Both the position numbers and the translations under genes were made by a program. Under the pieces are notes generated by a model, which was given only the letters and a program-made list of their open reading frames with translations, had not been told where the DNA came from and did no database searches. From NCBI GenBank assembly GCA_947462335.1, contig OX381706.1, positions 12,872,784 to 12,936,783 of the forward strand: a stretch of 64,000 bases of DNA. Direction: 5' to 3'. Of the stretch, positions 1 through 10,085 are shown one piece after another; the stretch's first letter is position 1; each line of letters begins with the position of its first letter. The stretch comes from Harmothoe impar (lineage: Eukaryota > Annelida > Polychaeta > Phyllodocida > Polynoidae).

Positions 1-446
1 GTCAACACTGACTAACTGATACTCAAAAATAACTGAGAAGAACAGTATATGACCAATTGCCTTACTCGAAAAAACTTGGCCTAATGTTCCTAGAAGTGGA
101 AATGCATTGTACTAATACATTAGGCTCATTTGGTCAGTACTAGAGGTTGGTGGTATAGTGGGCCAGAAAATAACTACTGTAAATGTAGATATTTTCGCGC
201 ATATACATTTTTGCAATTTGGCTACAAAGTACAATTTCACGCGGATTTAAATTCACACATTTTGGATTGTGGTAGTTATATCACTTTACTGGATAAATAT
301 TTGCTCTGTACATATTTCCGCGGATTTTAAAATCCGCGAAAATCGCGAAAATATTTACAGCGTGAAATGAACTATGTTTACAGTAACTGGTTTAATCACT
401 TATGACTGAGTTGTCAGCCAGTTGTGTCTAAGGTCAGAATATCAGT
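1..446. mobile_element. hAT-like MITE (ACTGATAATC family), cut by window start, with nested insert
   Basis: Text resembling CAGTACTGACCAACCTG, GGTCGTATAGGGAGCC and ACTAGTGACTGAG, plus a right end AATATCAGTG, matches other copies at 3,531-3,820, 36,885-37,512, 41,711-42,222 and elsewhere. The left end is outside the window. A second small element (175-385) interrupts it. No coding capacity is visible. The hAT assignment rests on the ACTG/CAGT ends and an 8-bp target duplication seen at the 3,531 copy, so superfamily is inferred. Confidence 0.6.
175..385. mobile_element. Small palindromic MITE with TTTTCGCG motifs nested in an hAT-like MITE
   Basis: The ends are inverted: TACTGTAAA at 175-183 and TTTACAGTA at 377-385. 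Inside lie ATATTTTCGCG on the left and CGCGAAAATATTTACAG on the right, plus a Fnu-like palindrome CCGCGGATTTTAAAATCCGCG split near 320-340. The host element text resumes on both sides, and TAACTA/TAACTG flanks look like a 5-6 bp target duplication. It is non-coding and must be younger than its host. Confidence 0.6.
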
Positions 447-589
447 GTGATTCCCTTAACTTAAATCCGACATGTCACCAACAGATGACATTTGTTGTCA
501 TGATACACCAATGCATCCCCCACGAGTGGACCACAAACTATGAAAAACAGGATACCAAATTGGACTACAGCCTCTATATAATCATAATG

Positions 590-838
590 ACACATTCATA
601 TTTATCTAATAGCCCACACTCTTACATTCTGAAACCCCCGTGCTGTTTTGACACCTTGCTGGCTGTATTTAAAAAGCCAACGGAAAACAGTCTACTGAAT
701 TGGACATTGACTAAAAAAGTGCTGCGATGGTAATCCAATTGCCTGTCAGCCCTGTCAGCTTCTTAATGTCTGCCTATTGTTACAGCCTAGAGCTGAGGGA
801 TGCACCCAACCCAGGTTCATGCTGCTGTTATCAACAGG
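590..838 (-). repeat. Dispersed repeat, minus orientation, shared with four other loci
   Basis: The stretch from the TTTAAAAAGCC region to the GGGTGCATCC region is the reverse complement of 6,721-6,890. Part of it also matches 15,940-16,150 and 57,080-57,290 in reverse. It contains GGTAATCCAATTGCCTGTC, the reverse complement of a motif in the other copies. At this locus and at 6.7 kb the repeat directly abuts a TTAA MITE, so the pair moved or was duplicated together in inverted orientation. Confidence 0.7.
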
Positions 839-842
839 TTAA

Positions 843-1086
843 TCCTTGAAGGATGGGATGTTAGTAAAGGATTACATTTGTCATTATAATGCACCAAAGC
901 GGCCCCAGGGGGTAACTCACCTGTGCTGCATTGGTGCATCATGCCGACCCTTTGTCTGTGTCTCAACCCCATAGGGTCATTATGATACTTGAATGCAGCA
1001 CTAGGGAGCTACTCAACAGGGGTGCATTCATGCATCATGACTACCTAGGGCATGATGCATCAAGGCATCATAGCGTACTTAAAGGG
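843..1086. mobile_element. piggyBac-like TTAA MITE (family 1)
   Basis: TTAA at 839-842 precedes TCCTTGAAGGATGG, and the right end ACTTAAAGGG is followed by CTAA. Inside are the family hallmarks: ATAATGCACCAAAGC, GGTAACTCACC, TGGTGCATCATGCCGACCC, TAGGGTCATTATG and TTCATGCATCATGAC. Length 244 bp is the family norm. The target duplication has decayed on the right, indicating an old insertion. Confidence 0.8.
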
Positions 1087-1089
1087 CTA

Positions 1090-2130
1090 AATCCACACTA
1101 ATTGTATGACGATGATGTTTACAGTGATAAAATGAGGCTCTGGTGGGGTTGCACAGTGAAGGCACATTATTAACACACAAGTTACAAAAAAGAAAGTGTA
1201 CACAGGGTTTATAAAAAGGGATTATGATATTACAAATACTCCCAGTTAGAAAATCTGCGGCTTTATCTACAAGAGCTAGCAAGCTTGAGCTACATGTTTT
1301 TTTGTTTTCTTTTGGAAGGCATTTTTGGGAAAGGTTTTCATTACTAAAAATATTTTGTCTGAAATTATGAGAAAAATGGAGGACCTGAACACACCTCTTT
1401 TATTTTTAGCCCTATACATGTACATGTTCTGTTACTGTCATCTAGTGCAACTTAGTGATTGTGGTTTACATGATACCCAAGTGTACGCCTAGAACTACCT
1501 GCAAGGCTCCACATCAAAGTACACAAACCCAGTCACCTCCAATTACTAATGGTGAAGATAAGAGATCTGAAACTAGGACGTCCTAAGAACTAGAGTGCCG
1601 ACAAAGTAGGGTGGGTTCAGCCCGAGTCCGCCACATAAGGTAGATTCAGCGTGTATCGGACGTATACCCCGAGACAGACAGTGGCATCTGAACATGTTCA
1701 TGTTCCATATGGCATCTAGTGCTTTGTTTTGGAAAGAACAACACTTAAACCTTACCATTATTCACGAATAAAAAGCATAAAATCCTTGAATTACCACAGA
1801 ATCAAGTGTCTGTTCAAAGGTATGTGTCCAACTCCAGGTCAATTTTTTAATCACATTGTTTGTAGTCACAGCAGTTTTCACACATCGACACCAACCAACA
1901 TATATATACATACGCCAAGGTGCTAAATTCTTTGTTAGGGGCATGGTCTTATCTTGCATCTCTTTGATGCATGGGTCACTTCGTCAGTGGGGAGGAGAGG
2001 CGGTCTGGAGGTAGTGGTCATGCAAAATGGTGATGAATTGTATTGAGTTAGACCTATACCAACAGCCAGTACAGGTGCTCATACAAGACCAGGTGCTTAA
2101 TAATCTTAACCTTCGGCATCGTGTGATATA
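1090..2130. other. No recognisable feature
   Basis: About 1 kb of AT-rich sequence without a long ORF, tandem repeat or match to the repeat families catalogued elsewhere in the window. Short ORFs of 60-67 codons on both strands overlap each other and look random. Confidence 0.5.
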
Positions 2131-2133
2131 TAG

Positions 2134-2285
2134 ACAGAGCTGCACGCTAAAGTGACCGAGTCACTGGTTACTGCACGAGCAGTGTTTGGGCAGTATTGCA
2201 CGCTGGCCGTAGGCCTAGTGCAATACTGCCCAAGCTCTGCAAGTGCAGTAACCAGTGACTCGGTCACTTTAGCGTGCAGCTCTGT
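2134..2285. repeat. Near-perfect 152-bp DNA palindrome
   Basis: Left arm begins ACAGAGCTGCACGCTAAAG and the right arm ends CTTTAGCGTGCAGCTCTGT. The arms are about 68 bp each with a short GGCCGTAGGCC centre, itself palindromic. The outer 43 bases pair without a mismatch that I can see. It would extrude as a cruciform or fold as a long hairpin if transcribed. The flank downstream (to about 2,540) repeats GCGTGCAATAC motifs, so this is probably the core of a foldback transposon. Confidence 0.9.
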
Positions 2286-2560
2286 ATTTATTTCATGTTT
2301 TTTCTATCCAAAATAGATCTCCAGTCCATGTTTGATTACTTCCACGATGTTTGCTTACTTCCGCGGTGTTTGTTTACGTCCGTCGGCCGCCATTTTGAAT
2401 TTTATGCAGGTCACGTGACCCTCGGCACCATAGCGACCCCATAGCGACCCCATAGCGACCCCTAGCAGCGTGTAATACAGCTACAGCGTGCAATACAGCC
2501 CATGGTTATTGCACGCTCCCCTCGGGAACGGCCCTCCCATTGCTTTAAGCTTGACAGTCC
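2286..2560. mobile_element. Probable remainder of the GTGCAATAC foldback element
   Basis: Repeats of GCGTG(C/T)AATACAGC and TATTGCACGCTCCCC echo motifs of the adjacent palindrome. Three head-to-tail 11-mers of the form CATAGCGACCC lie near 2,431-2,462. A YY1-like GCCGCCATTTTG and a perfect 12-bp palindrome GGTCACGTGACC (E-box core) lie near 2,387-2,420. No ORF. The assignment to one element is inferred from shared motifs. Confidence 0.45.
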
Positions 2561-3530
2561 GTATTCACCATGAAATAAGACCCAGCTTCAACTCATATGG
2601 TATGATATGCATGTATGTCAAATGCGTGGAGCTTGTCTATTGTGGCTATACGGTAATCATATATTCTGGTCATATTGTACTGTATTAATCAGGTATTAAT
2701 GCACTTTATCTCAGCATGCAGATTATGCATAGTATTCATAAGCAATATGGTAAATGAAAGCCGCATTCATTTCCGTAGAACGAGCTCACAATAGGGTCCC
2801 TTAGATATGGACTACACGAATAGTAGGTCCCTATAGTGTCATTGTACTAGTGAATCAATTAATATGTTAGGGCACAATAGAACAGTTAGCCATGTACCTA
2901 AGAGGATGAGGGTTAGCCAGTATCCATTGAATTGTGACCATAATTATGCAGACAGTGTAATGGTTATGTAACTTCAGACATTTGTACTGTTGATCATATG
3001 GATCAATCCAAACCATTGTGAGTGACAGGGAACAACTGACTTGATTATGAGTCAGAGTTTTGTGTGCTAGCTGATAAGATACATTACTCCATGCACGTGA
3101 CTTATACCTAAATGCTGAAATTTTCATAGGGGCAGACATGGGGGTTGGTGGAATTATGGACGGGCAGCCAAATGTTTTGGTCTCCTACTAGAGGGATCCA
3201 AGTTCTTTGTTTCACACCCCAAGGGTATTAAAATCGTTTAGCCATAGTAACTCGTCAGCTTTTTTTGCTAAAAAGGGGTGAAATCCCCCCCCCCCCTCAA
3301 AAAATATAAAGCATGTTGTTATATATCCACTCGGCTTTTAATAATAAGTAAACAGTATGGGTATTAGGTACATAACATAATAACCAAGTATACTAATAGT
3401 AGGAAAGCATGATCCGTAGATATAACCTTGGGCTCTTTAGTGACATGGTTTTCTGGACATGCTGCTTGAAACAACAGTTTCCATTAGATTAGTAGACTGG
3501 CCTCATGGACAGGTTTAACTAAAGCAGGTA
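2561..3530. other. No clear feature; short poly-C tract
   Basis: AT-rich sequence without a supported gene. A run of C (about 3,286-3,297) is the only low-complexity feature. Scattered short similarities to 9,420-9,720 (TGAATCAATTAAT, GATTATGAGTC) hint that it belongs to the old paralogous block, but the match is weak. Confidence 0.4.
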
Positions 3531-3820
3531 CACTGATAATCTAAATACTCCGGCTCTTAGTCTGTAGTGGCTATAGTGGTTAGTCATATAGATAATTGCC
3601 CAGAATGACCAACTGGTATTCAAAAATTACTCTAGAAGGAAAAGCAAAATGTGACCAAGGTCTGAGACTCATAGGAATGGAATGACTTAATGTGGGTCGG
3701 TCACTTCTGACTATACCTATTAGTATTAACCAACCATGGTTGGGTTGTATAGGGAGCTAAAATATTAATAACTAGGTTTGTCGCTAGTGACTAAGTTATG
3801 GAGTTCAAAGATTATCTGTG
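3531..3820. mobile_element. hAT-like MITE, best-defined copy
   Basis: Ends are ACTGATAATCTAAA on the left and TTTGATTATCTGT-like (AAAGATTATCTGT) on the right. Flanks GCAGGTAC and GCAGGTAG form an 8-bp target duplication with one mismatch. Interior text includes CCGGCTCTTAGTCTGTAGTGGC, shared with 25,143, 25,990 and 42,190. It is about 290 bp and non-coding. The 8-bp duplication and end sequence fit hAT elements; no transposase is present to confirm. Confidence 0.7.
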
Positions 3821-3892
3821 CAGGTAGGCCCTATGTCACCTGTTATTGACAGCAGGCACTGACCATAGATTTAACCCCGCTATAAGTGGAGA

Positions 3893-4090
3893 CACTCTGT
3901 CGCCTGGCAACTAAAATGTCCCAGACCCTACCACCCTATACCATCCCCATGTCACCGCCCAAGGCAGCCATTTGAGGGAACGCAATTTGAATCAATAACA
4001 GAAGTAGTTCCGTGCTCTGCATCTGATCGCCAGGTCGGAAGAGGAGGGGGTCTGATCTTTTGCCATCTGACATGTTGGCAGTGGTGAGGC
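3893..4090. repeat. Paralogous block copy 1 (matches 9,893-10,085)
   Basis: Both copies read CCTGGCAACTAAAATGTCCC then CAGACCCTACCACCCTATACC, and continue to CATCTGACATG and GGGCAGTGG. They are about 6 kb apart in the same orientation, consistent with an old tandem duplication of this region. No conserved frame was seen. Confidence 0.8.
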
Positions 4091-4870
4091 TTAACTCTGT
4101 CCTCCAACAGGGCAGTGGGCATACCAAAGATAGCAGACCAAAGTGTTCAGCTACAGTTGCAGCAATCCACAAATTAGTCAAGTTACTCAACCTGTTTACT
4201 TTGGGCATGCATTATAAGAATAGGAAATTTCATGAAAGGATTCATGTAATAGAGAATTCCCTCCTGCATGGCTGCTTTTTTGGCCTATATATAATGCATT
4301 TATTTGGTCCTTACTTACAACATTTAGTATGCCAGTTATAGGTGTGCGAGGTTCACTCTGGAAATCTAGCATATAGAAAACGTATATATCTATCTAATTA
4401 TGGGTATTAATGTAATTCATACTTTATAATTGAAAGCCTCAGAGATTTGATTAAGAGTGATCCAACATACCAACATGGTTGGTAACCTAGTAGTTACATA
4501 TTGAACCACGTTAGATGAGGAACCTTGTCAGTGCAACTTTACCCATGCTATCGATGTGGTTATAGGGGGAGTGCGTGGCAGGGGCCTACCCTGTCATTCT
4601 GTGATAAGGGTAGGGAGACCAATCCAACTCAAGAAAGTATTTACTCGCCTTCCTTCAATTTCTACGTATTTTTCATGAAAACATGCCCAAATCCAGGACA
4701 GTGATGGAAAATTACCCAATAATGATATAAGAATAGGACTTTAGATGGTCTCTTTTCACTGGGGTATTCTGACGGAGCACGTGATAACCTCCCAGAATGA
4801 TGGGCTATCACATGCATGAGCAATATGACCTTGAGAGCAGCTCAGCATTATTATGGTTTGAATATAACCC
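4091..4870. repeat. Old paralogous sequence; part matches 50,120-50,450
   Basis: The stretch about 4,505-4,850 matches 50,120-50,450 in order: AGATGAGG, CATGCTATC(G/A)ATGT, GTCATTCTGT or GCCATTCTGT, and ATGATGGGCTATCAC versus GATGGTGGGCTATGAC. Identity looks about 65-70 percent. It extends colinearity between the left part of the window and copy B. No gene. Confidence 0.6.
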
Positions 4871-4874
4871 TTAA

Positions 4875-5118
4875 CCATTTAAGAATGGTATAAAACTATA
4901 ATGCATTAATGGTATAAAACTATAATGCATTAATACATCATGATGTATAAATGCACCAAGCTAGTAACTCGTCATGATCAGTGCTGCATTCAAGCATTGT
5001 GCCGACCCTACCGAGTTGAGACACTCAGCATGATGCACTTATCCAGTACCAGAGAGTTACTTGCCATGGCTGCATAAGTGCATCATGCTAACTTTTAGCG
5101 ACATCCGTCTTTTAAGGT
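4875..5118. mobile_element. piggyBac-like TTAA MITE (family 1) with internal tandem duplication
   Basis: Intact TTAA lies on both sides (4,871-4,874 and 5,119-5,122). Ends are CCATTTAAGAATGG and CGTCTTTTAAGG. A roughly 24-bp segment TGGTATAAAACTATAATGCA is repeated head to tail near 4,888-4,935. Family motifs AGTAACTCG, GTGCCGACCCTACC, GAGTTACTTGCC and GTGCATCATG are present. Confidence 0.85.
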
Positions 5119-5199
5119 TTAAGTGCCTCAATACACTGTGTGAATGTATATCTTGGCCGACCTGCTGCATGAATACTGCCATGACAAGTAGCTCATCAC

Positions 5200-5620
5200 C
5201 TCCATGTTCCCTCATTTTACTACTCCCTCACTCACCATACAGTCTTTTTCCCTTGCTCCTCCTTCGCCTTCTCTCATCTACTCCCGACTCTCCTACTCCC
5301 TCTCTTCATTACTCCCTTACTTCCTACTCTCTCTCCTACTTCCGACTTTGCTACTCCCGACTCCATACTGCCTCTCTCCCCATCTCCCTTTTTCCCCTAC
5401 TCCTTGACCACCTACTACCTTATCCCCTACTCCCTCATTTCCGTACTCCCTCATCCTCCTATTCCCTCCGTCCCGTACTTCTTCGCCCTGCTAATGCCTC
5501 ATGCAATAATTCCTCACTCTATTACTGCATTATTCCCATACTATAATGATCTCCTACCCCCTATCCCCCACTCCCTCTCTTCCCTCACTCTCTTATCACC
5601 TCGGTCGTCTACTCCCTTGC
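5200..5620. repeat. Polypyrimidine minisatellite, loosely CTACTCCCTCA-like
   Basis: About 420 bp of almost pure C/T/A on the plus strand built from degenerate 10-13 bp units such as CTACTCCCTC. Purines on this strand are rare. Open frames through it are an artefact of composition. Such strand-biased pyrimidine tracts can form triplex DNA. Confidence 0.85.
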
Positions 5621-5719
5621 ACCACAACAGTATTGGTGTTATGCTCATCAGTCGTAATATGATCAAGACGACAAATCAACAAACATGCACCATGCTGGCC
5701 TCACAAAGCTAGGAACTCT

Positions 5720-6527
5720 GCTCATATTGAGCTGTACACAGTTTGGTATGAGCAGACATGTGTACATAGGGGTCTCTCTAGAGGTAGAGCTTCATGCTAT
5801 TTTGTTAAATCATGTCAACATGCTGTATACAAATATATATACATGATATGTGATGCAGGTGAGCGACACAATCTCCCATAAACATGCTTGTGAACAATGC
5901 CTCTCCCAGGTGATCGAAAGATTACTGTTTTTTTACAGTAGAACATATAGTTATAAATTCAATTTTATGTATGCTGGTATATCTATGTCTCAGCCTTCAC
6001 AATAGACCTCTATAGCTGTTCTCAAAATACTTTGCCATTGCCAAGGTTGTAGCTATTTATTAGGAAAAGTGTATGTGTTATATATGTATTGTTTTAAAAT
6101 CACCCTTCATCGTTACCTAACCCCTCCTCCAACTCTAAATCCCACTCGGTATTAGCTGGAACATTTACATGTACCTCCCATTATATTGCTATGGAACTGT
6201 ATTTTCATCTATAGTCTCGTAATGCGATCCTTGAATTGTGTCATCCTTTTTTATGAGAGGGAACAGATGGTATTAGCGCTGTCCCTAATTCATATTTAAA
6301 TAAGATTATTTAGAAATTCAAATTTATTCCCACCTGTGGCCTGGCTATCTCTTTAACCTACTGCTGCCGTTCTGTAAATAGAAACGTAAAAATAACATGT
6401 GGGATGAGGTTGCAAAACTGCCAGCCGTGGTATTGAAAAAAACTCACAAAAAATTAGGGATGTTAACATTTGGGAAAAGCATGAAAAAATTATGCTAGTC
6501 GATCTACCATACTGTGTGAGTTTCACC
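5720..6527. other. No recognisable feature
   Basis: AT-rich unique sequence with no long ORF, tandem repeat or family match that I could see. Confidence 0.4.
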
Positions 6528-6531
6528 TTAA

Positions 6532-6716
6532 CCCCTGGACAGCATAATTACAAGTAAACAATGCCATTGGTTGTCACGATGCATGCATTCAAGCATCTTG
6601 CTGACCCTGCAGGGTCAAGATACTCCTGAATGGTGCCCCAGTGTTACTTGCTGGGACTGTTTTGATGCATTCCGACGACAAATGTAATCCTTTAGCAACA
6701 TGCCGTTATTTAAGGA
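6532..6716. mobile_element. piggyBac-like TTAA MITE, internally deleted
   Basis: TTAA at 6,528-6,531 and 6,717-6,720 bracket a 185-bp element with ends CCCCTGGACAGC and GCCGTTATTTAAGGA. It contains GTTGTCACGATGCATGC, CTGACCCTGCAGGGTCAAG (central hairpin) and CCGACGACAAATGT. It is about 60 bp shorter than the norm. Confidence 0.85.
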
Positions 6717-6720
6717 TTAA

Positions 6721-6890
6721 CCTGTTGATAGCAGCAGCATGAACCTGGGTTGGGTGCATCCCTCAGCTCAAGGCTGTAACAATAGGCAGACATTAAGAAG
6801 CTGACAGGGCTGACAGGCAATTGGATTACCATCGTGGCACTTTTTTAGTCAATGTCCAATTTGGTGTGCTGTTTTCCCTGGGCTATCGTC
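6721..6890 (+). repeat. Dispersed repeat, plus orientation (inverted partner of 665-838)
   Basis: It runs from CCTGTTGATAGCAGCAGC through GGCAATTGGATTACCATCG to about GTGTGCTGTTTTCCCTGG. It is the reverse complement of 665-838, and like that copy it abuts a TTAA MITE at the same base. Further copies are at 15,940-16,150 and 57,080-57,290. Confidence 0.8.
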
Positions 6891-7299
6891 TACTACCTTT
6901 AGTTTCCCCAATGGCATTATGTCAAGAGAGCACAGGGATTGGAGGCTACTCCAAGAAGTTGAAGTGTTTTAAAACTGTATAAATGTGTCTTTGTATCGAG
7001 GCTCATACTCGGAAAGCTAAACACCATTGCCTATGTCCATTTTGTAATACATATGAGGATAATACATGCAACAGTTAGTATGGGAGATGTAAACATGTCG
7101 GTTATCTACGCATATTCGTTAGATATCAATCTGCTATAGATTTGATCCATCAGAATATGTGATATGTGTATACACAGCACAGTGTGATAACACAACATAT
7201 TGCAATGCTCACTAACCATATTACTATCAGGGAAATGTGTTGCAATCATCGATTCAGTTAGGACAATGTGTTATTTATCTGGTAGCTAAATCCATAATC

Positions 7300-7775
7300 T
7301 GAATGTGACCTAGGGTAGCCTGTTCCTCTTCATACATTTGTCACATCTGGAAACTGATTCAGCAAACTACTAATAGTATAACACAGAAGAATAACCCCCT
7401 CATCTAATTACTCCGGGAATACACCAGAAACAACAAGACTGACCTTCACACTGAGGCATTCTTCCTTCTCGCTCTGACAATGCCCACTCGTCATTGGGCA
7501 CTAACCTAGCTAACCCTCCGGAGGAAAGTCCTAGCTCATGGGAGACCTACCACAGGGATCTACTCTGGCCTCTGACCTTTCACCCCCAAGACCCACCTTG
7601 GGAAGGTCAGTGCAGCAGTCTTGGCCAGGCAAACAGAGGGAATTCAATCTTGTGGTCGTCCTCCCCTGATAAACTCTCAGCGATAATCAGATCAGCGCCT
7701 CCATGTAGAATGGGCAGTCTGTAGACACGTGTACAGATGAGGGAAGAGCACCGGCCACAAGATCCACTAAAACAT
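7300..7775 (+). repeat. Paralogous 0.48-kb block, copy 1 of 3
   Basis: Nearly identical over long runs to 52,085-52,560 and, in its second half, to 11,258-11,560. Shared landmarks are ACCTAGCTAACCCT, CCACCTTGGGAAGGTC, CTCCCCTGATAAACTCTC and AGATCAGCGCCTCCATGTAG. Small frames of 60-76 codons are seen on both strands, but indels break them between copies, so I treat it as non-coding. Strong similarity suggests either recent copying or constraint. Confidence 0.85.
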
Positions 7776-7898
7776 CCAAGCTTGTGACTCTCCAGCACTC
7801 ACTGAGTTTTCCACTGCTTCAAGCTTGAGACGTTTTTAGCAAACAAAACGAGAAAGACAGTGACAGTAAGATAGTAATGATGGTATCCCAGTCAAAAA

Positions 7899-7938
7899 TA
7901 ATGATGCTGATGATGATGATAATAATGATGATGATGAC
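7899..7938. repeat. Trinucleotide microsatellite (GAT)n
   Basis: Interrupted ATGATGATGATGATAATAATG run. Confidence 0.9.
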
Positions 7939-8261
7939 AACCCTCCTCCAACTGATGGTGGTGTTAGTGTTTGAAAGTTCTTCTCATTGTAGGAGATTGT
8001 GAATATTAGGTTTCGTGAAGATTTCATACATACTTATTGTTCTGAACGAGCACATTGATGGTCTACCATATGCTGTTGTTCATTTTCTCACATGGAAATT
8101 TTGGTTAATGTCCTTATTCTTGAAAAAAAAACTAGAAATAAATAAGACACATCAAAAAAAAAATCAAAGACACCAGTGATGTATTATGAGAATTTAAAGT
8201 ATATGTCCATGCTCATATGTGAGGCTGTTGGCTTATCAGTATGTTCTTCTTCCATCTCAGC

Positions 8262-8610
8262 ACTCTATCTTGAGGTGTTTCCTGTCATGGATAAGCTCTA
8301 TAGACACCTAATTATCATCGATCATACTCCTTCTCATATTCTCCTTGGGCATATGGTCCTGTGGTGAGGATTATTTCACGATTCATCACCAAGGAAGCCA
8401 AGACTAGTTTTTAAACTGCCAATCATTGAAACAGTTTTTTAATCTGTTTGAATTTGATATGACAGCTAATACGTTTTACCCTGGTGCATTTTACACATTT
8501 ACACCTATGCTTATGGTATTCAATTAGGGTAGCTGTCAACCCAGAGATATAAACGATAATGATAAATAGTCTCAGTCTCTCTTCGGTCTGTCTCAAACTA
8601 GATTGTTAAT
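8262..8610 (+). promoter_or_regulatory. Module M copy 1, putative conserved non-coding block
   Basis: First of five paralogous copies in the same orientation. The order is ATCATACTCCTTCTCATATT, an ACTAGTTTTTAAACTGCCA stretch, then a core at 8,450-8,540 with ATGACAGCTAAT, TTTACACCTATGCT and TTCAATTAGGG, and CTGTCA. Flanks between copies have diverged far more than the core. ATGACAGCT resembles a TALE homeodomain site, CAATTA a homeodomain site and TTTACA a forkhead half-site; these calls are by eye. An ancient transposon is the alternative. Confidence 0.5.
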
Positions 8611-8864
8611 AGGAAGGGGCAGAGTTCCGGCCTATCTAAGGAAATAATATCACGCAGGGCAGAAAGTCTCGGCAAAAGTGATGGACAATTCACTTTCACA
8701 AAGGTGGTTGACAGGTTCATTATGTTTTTCCTCATTGTGATGCTTTATTATGATGTTTTTGACTAAGTCATCCGACATATCCAACTTCCCATCTCAACTC
8801 ATGTATTGCTATAATGTGCTTGACAATAACACATATCATGCTAGGGTAATACATTTTGCAAAAG

Positions 8865-9235
8865 ATGGCCATCACATCTAACAATGTGTATGTGTAAGAA
8901 TAACAGGTGTAAAATCTGCCATCCTGAATCAAAATTCAAAGAAGGTTCCTGACAAAAGAAAGAAGCATCACCTGCATGAGTGACAATAGGTGGAAATCAA
9001 AGGGTACTCAAGGTCTGTTTTCTGATTGCCTCTCCCCTGCTGACCACTGTCCAAAGCAGACTGTCCGCAAGCAAGCACAGGTTGCTTTCTCAGGCATCCT
9101 TTGTTATTTAGATTCAAATACATTGTTTGGTAGTGTTAGGTCCCAAACACACCAATGCCCCTCTTTAAGAAGTGTTGGCTGGCTTTGTGAACACTTGCCG
9201 TGACAAGACACATCCTCAAAGATCCCGTAATTCTG
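8865..9235 (+). repeat. Downstream block N copy 1, with acceptor-like site
   Basis: Aligns with 20,925-21,330 and 61,385-61,790: GCATCACCTGCATGAGTGAC, TTTTCTGATTGCC and CCTTTGTTATTTAGATTCAAA. The AG at 9,110-9,111 is the acceptor-like position shared by all five copies. The first CCAAT box here has decayed to ATTGC (9,025) and the second is lost. This is the most diverged copy. Confidence 0.55.
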
Positions 9236-9892
9236 ACTTGCTGTAGCAAGGGAGGGTAAACTGTTATAGGGGAAAGCATTCACTGTGGAATAAACAGACA
9301 CCTCAGTATGTTCCTTCATTATGTTATCAACCCCCCGTGGTGGTATAGAAAAACAATACTATGGCTCCAGCCCAGAGAGTGGTATTTCTATACCTTCTAA
9401 AGGTGTATCCCATCTCTATTTAAAATGATATATCCAGGCCACAGAGCTCAAAAGCCAATACTGGCTCTATATATCGGTACAGTATTGGTGAATCAATTAA
9501 TTTGCTCTTATACAATGAATCAGTGATCTCCGACCAGAACAGAGTGCAAGTGATTTCACAATGAGCAGCTGCCAATTGAAGAATGTGTCCCCATTGATTC
9601 ATTGGCAAATAGTTGTTATGTAACAACAAGACTTTGTATTATCAATCATGCAGAGCAAACCAGAGAAGGATGAGGAGCCAACTTGGTTGATTATGAGTCT
9701 GCTCTTGGCATAATGTTTGAATGCCTGGATGCAGCATTGATTTAGTACTTTTTGTGAGGTTTGTGAAAAACAATATTTTCAGTGCTTATCATTAGTCATA
9801 AGCAGATTCAATTCGAGCATGTATGTTGCAATTTTTCAATGATAAAAAGCCCTGGCTTTAGATGTAGCCATTTAGAAGTTTAGACATTCCAT
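9236..9892. other. No clear feature
   Basis: AT-rich sequence; weak short matches to 2,840-3,080. No supported gene. Confidence 0.35.
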
Positions 9893-10085
9893 TGCCTGGC
9901 AACTAAAATGTCCCAGACCCTACCACCCTATACCATCGCTATGTCACCGCCAAAGGCAGCCATTTGAGGGATGCAATTTTAATCAATAACGGAAGTAGTT
10001 TGGTCGTCTACATCTGATACCTGGGTCAAAAGAAGAGAGGGTCTCATCTGTTGCCATCTGACATGTGGGCAGTGGCGAGGCTAAA
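9893..10085. repeat. Paralogous block copy 2 (matches 3,893-4,090)
   Basis: Same text as the 3.9 kb copy: CCTGGCAACTAAAATGTCCC, GGCAGCCATTTGAGGGA and TTGCCATCTGACATGTGGGC. Identity looks near 85 percent. Confidence 0.8.

Noticed and set aside
843..1086. tRNA-like cloverleaf in family 1 MITEs
   Set aside because: Stem lengths and loop sequences do not match tRNA; the branched fold is better explained by nested inverted repeats.
5061..5546. 161-codon ORF rich in S, L and P
   Set aside because: It is the translation of the pyrimidine-rich tract; two other frames are open as well.
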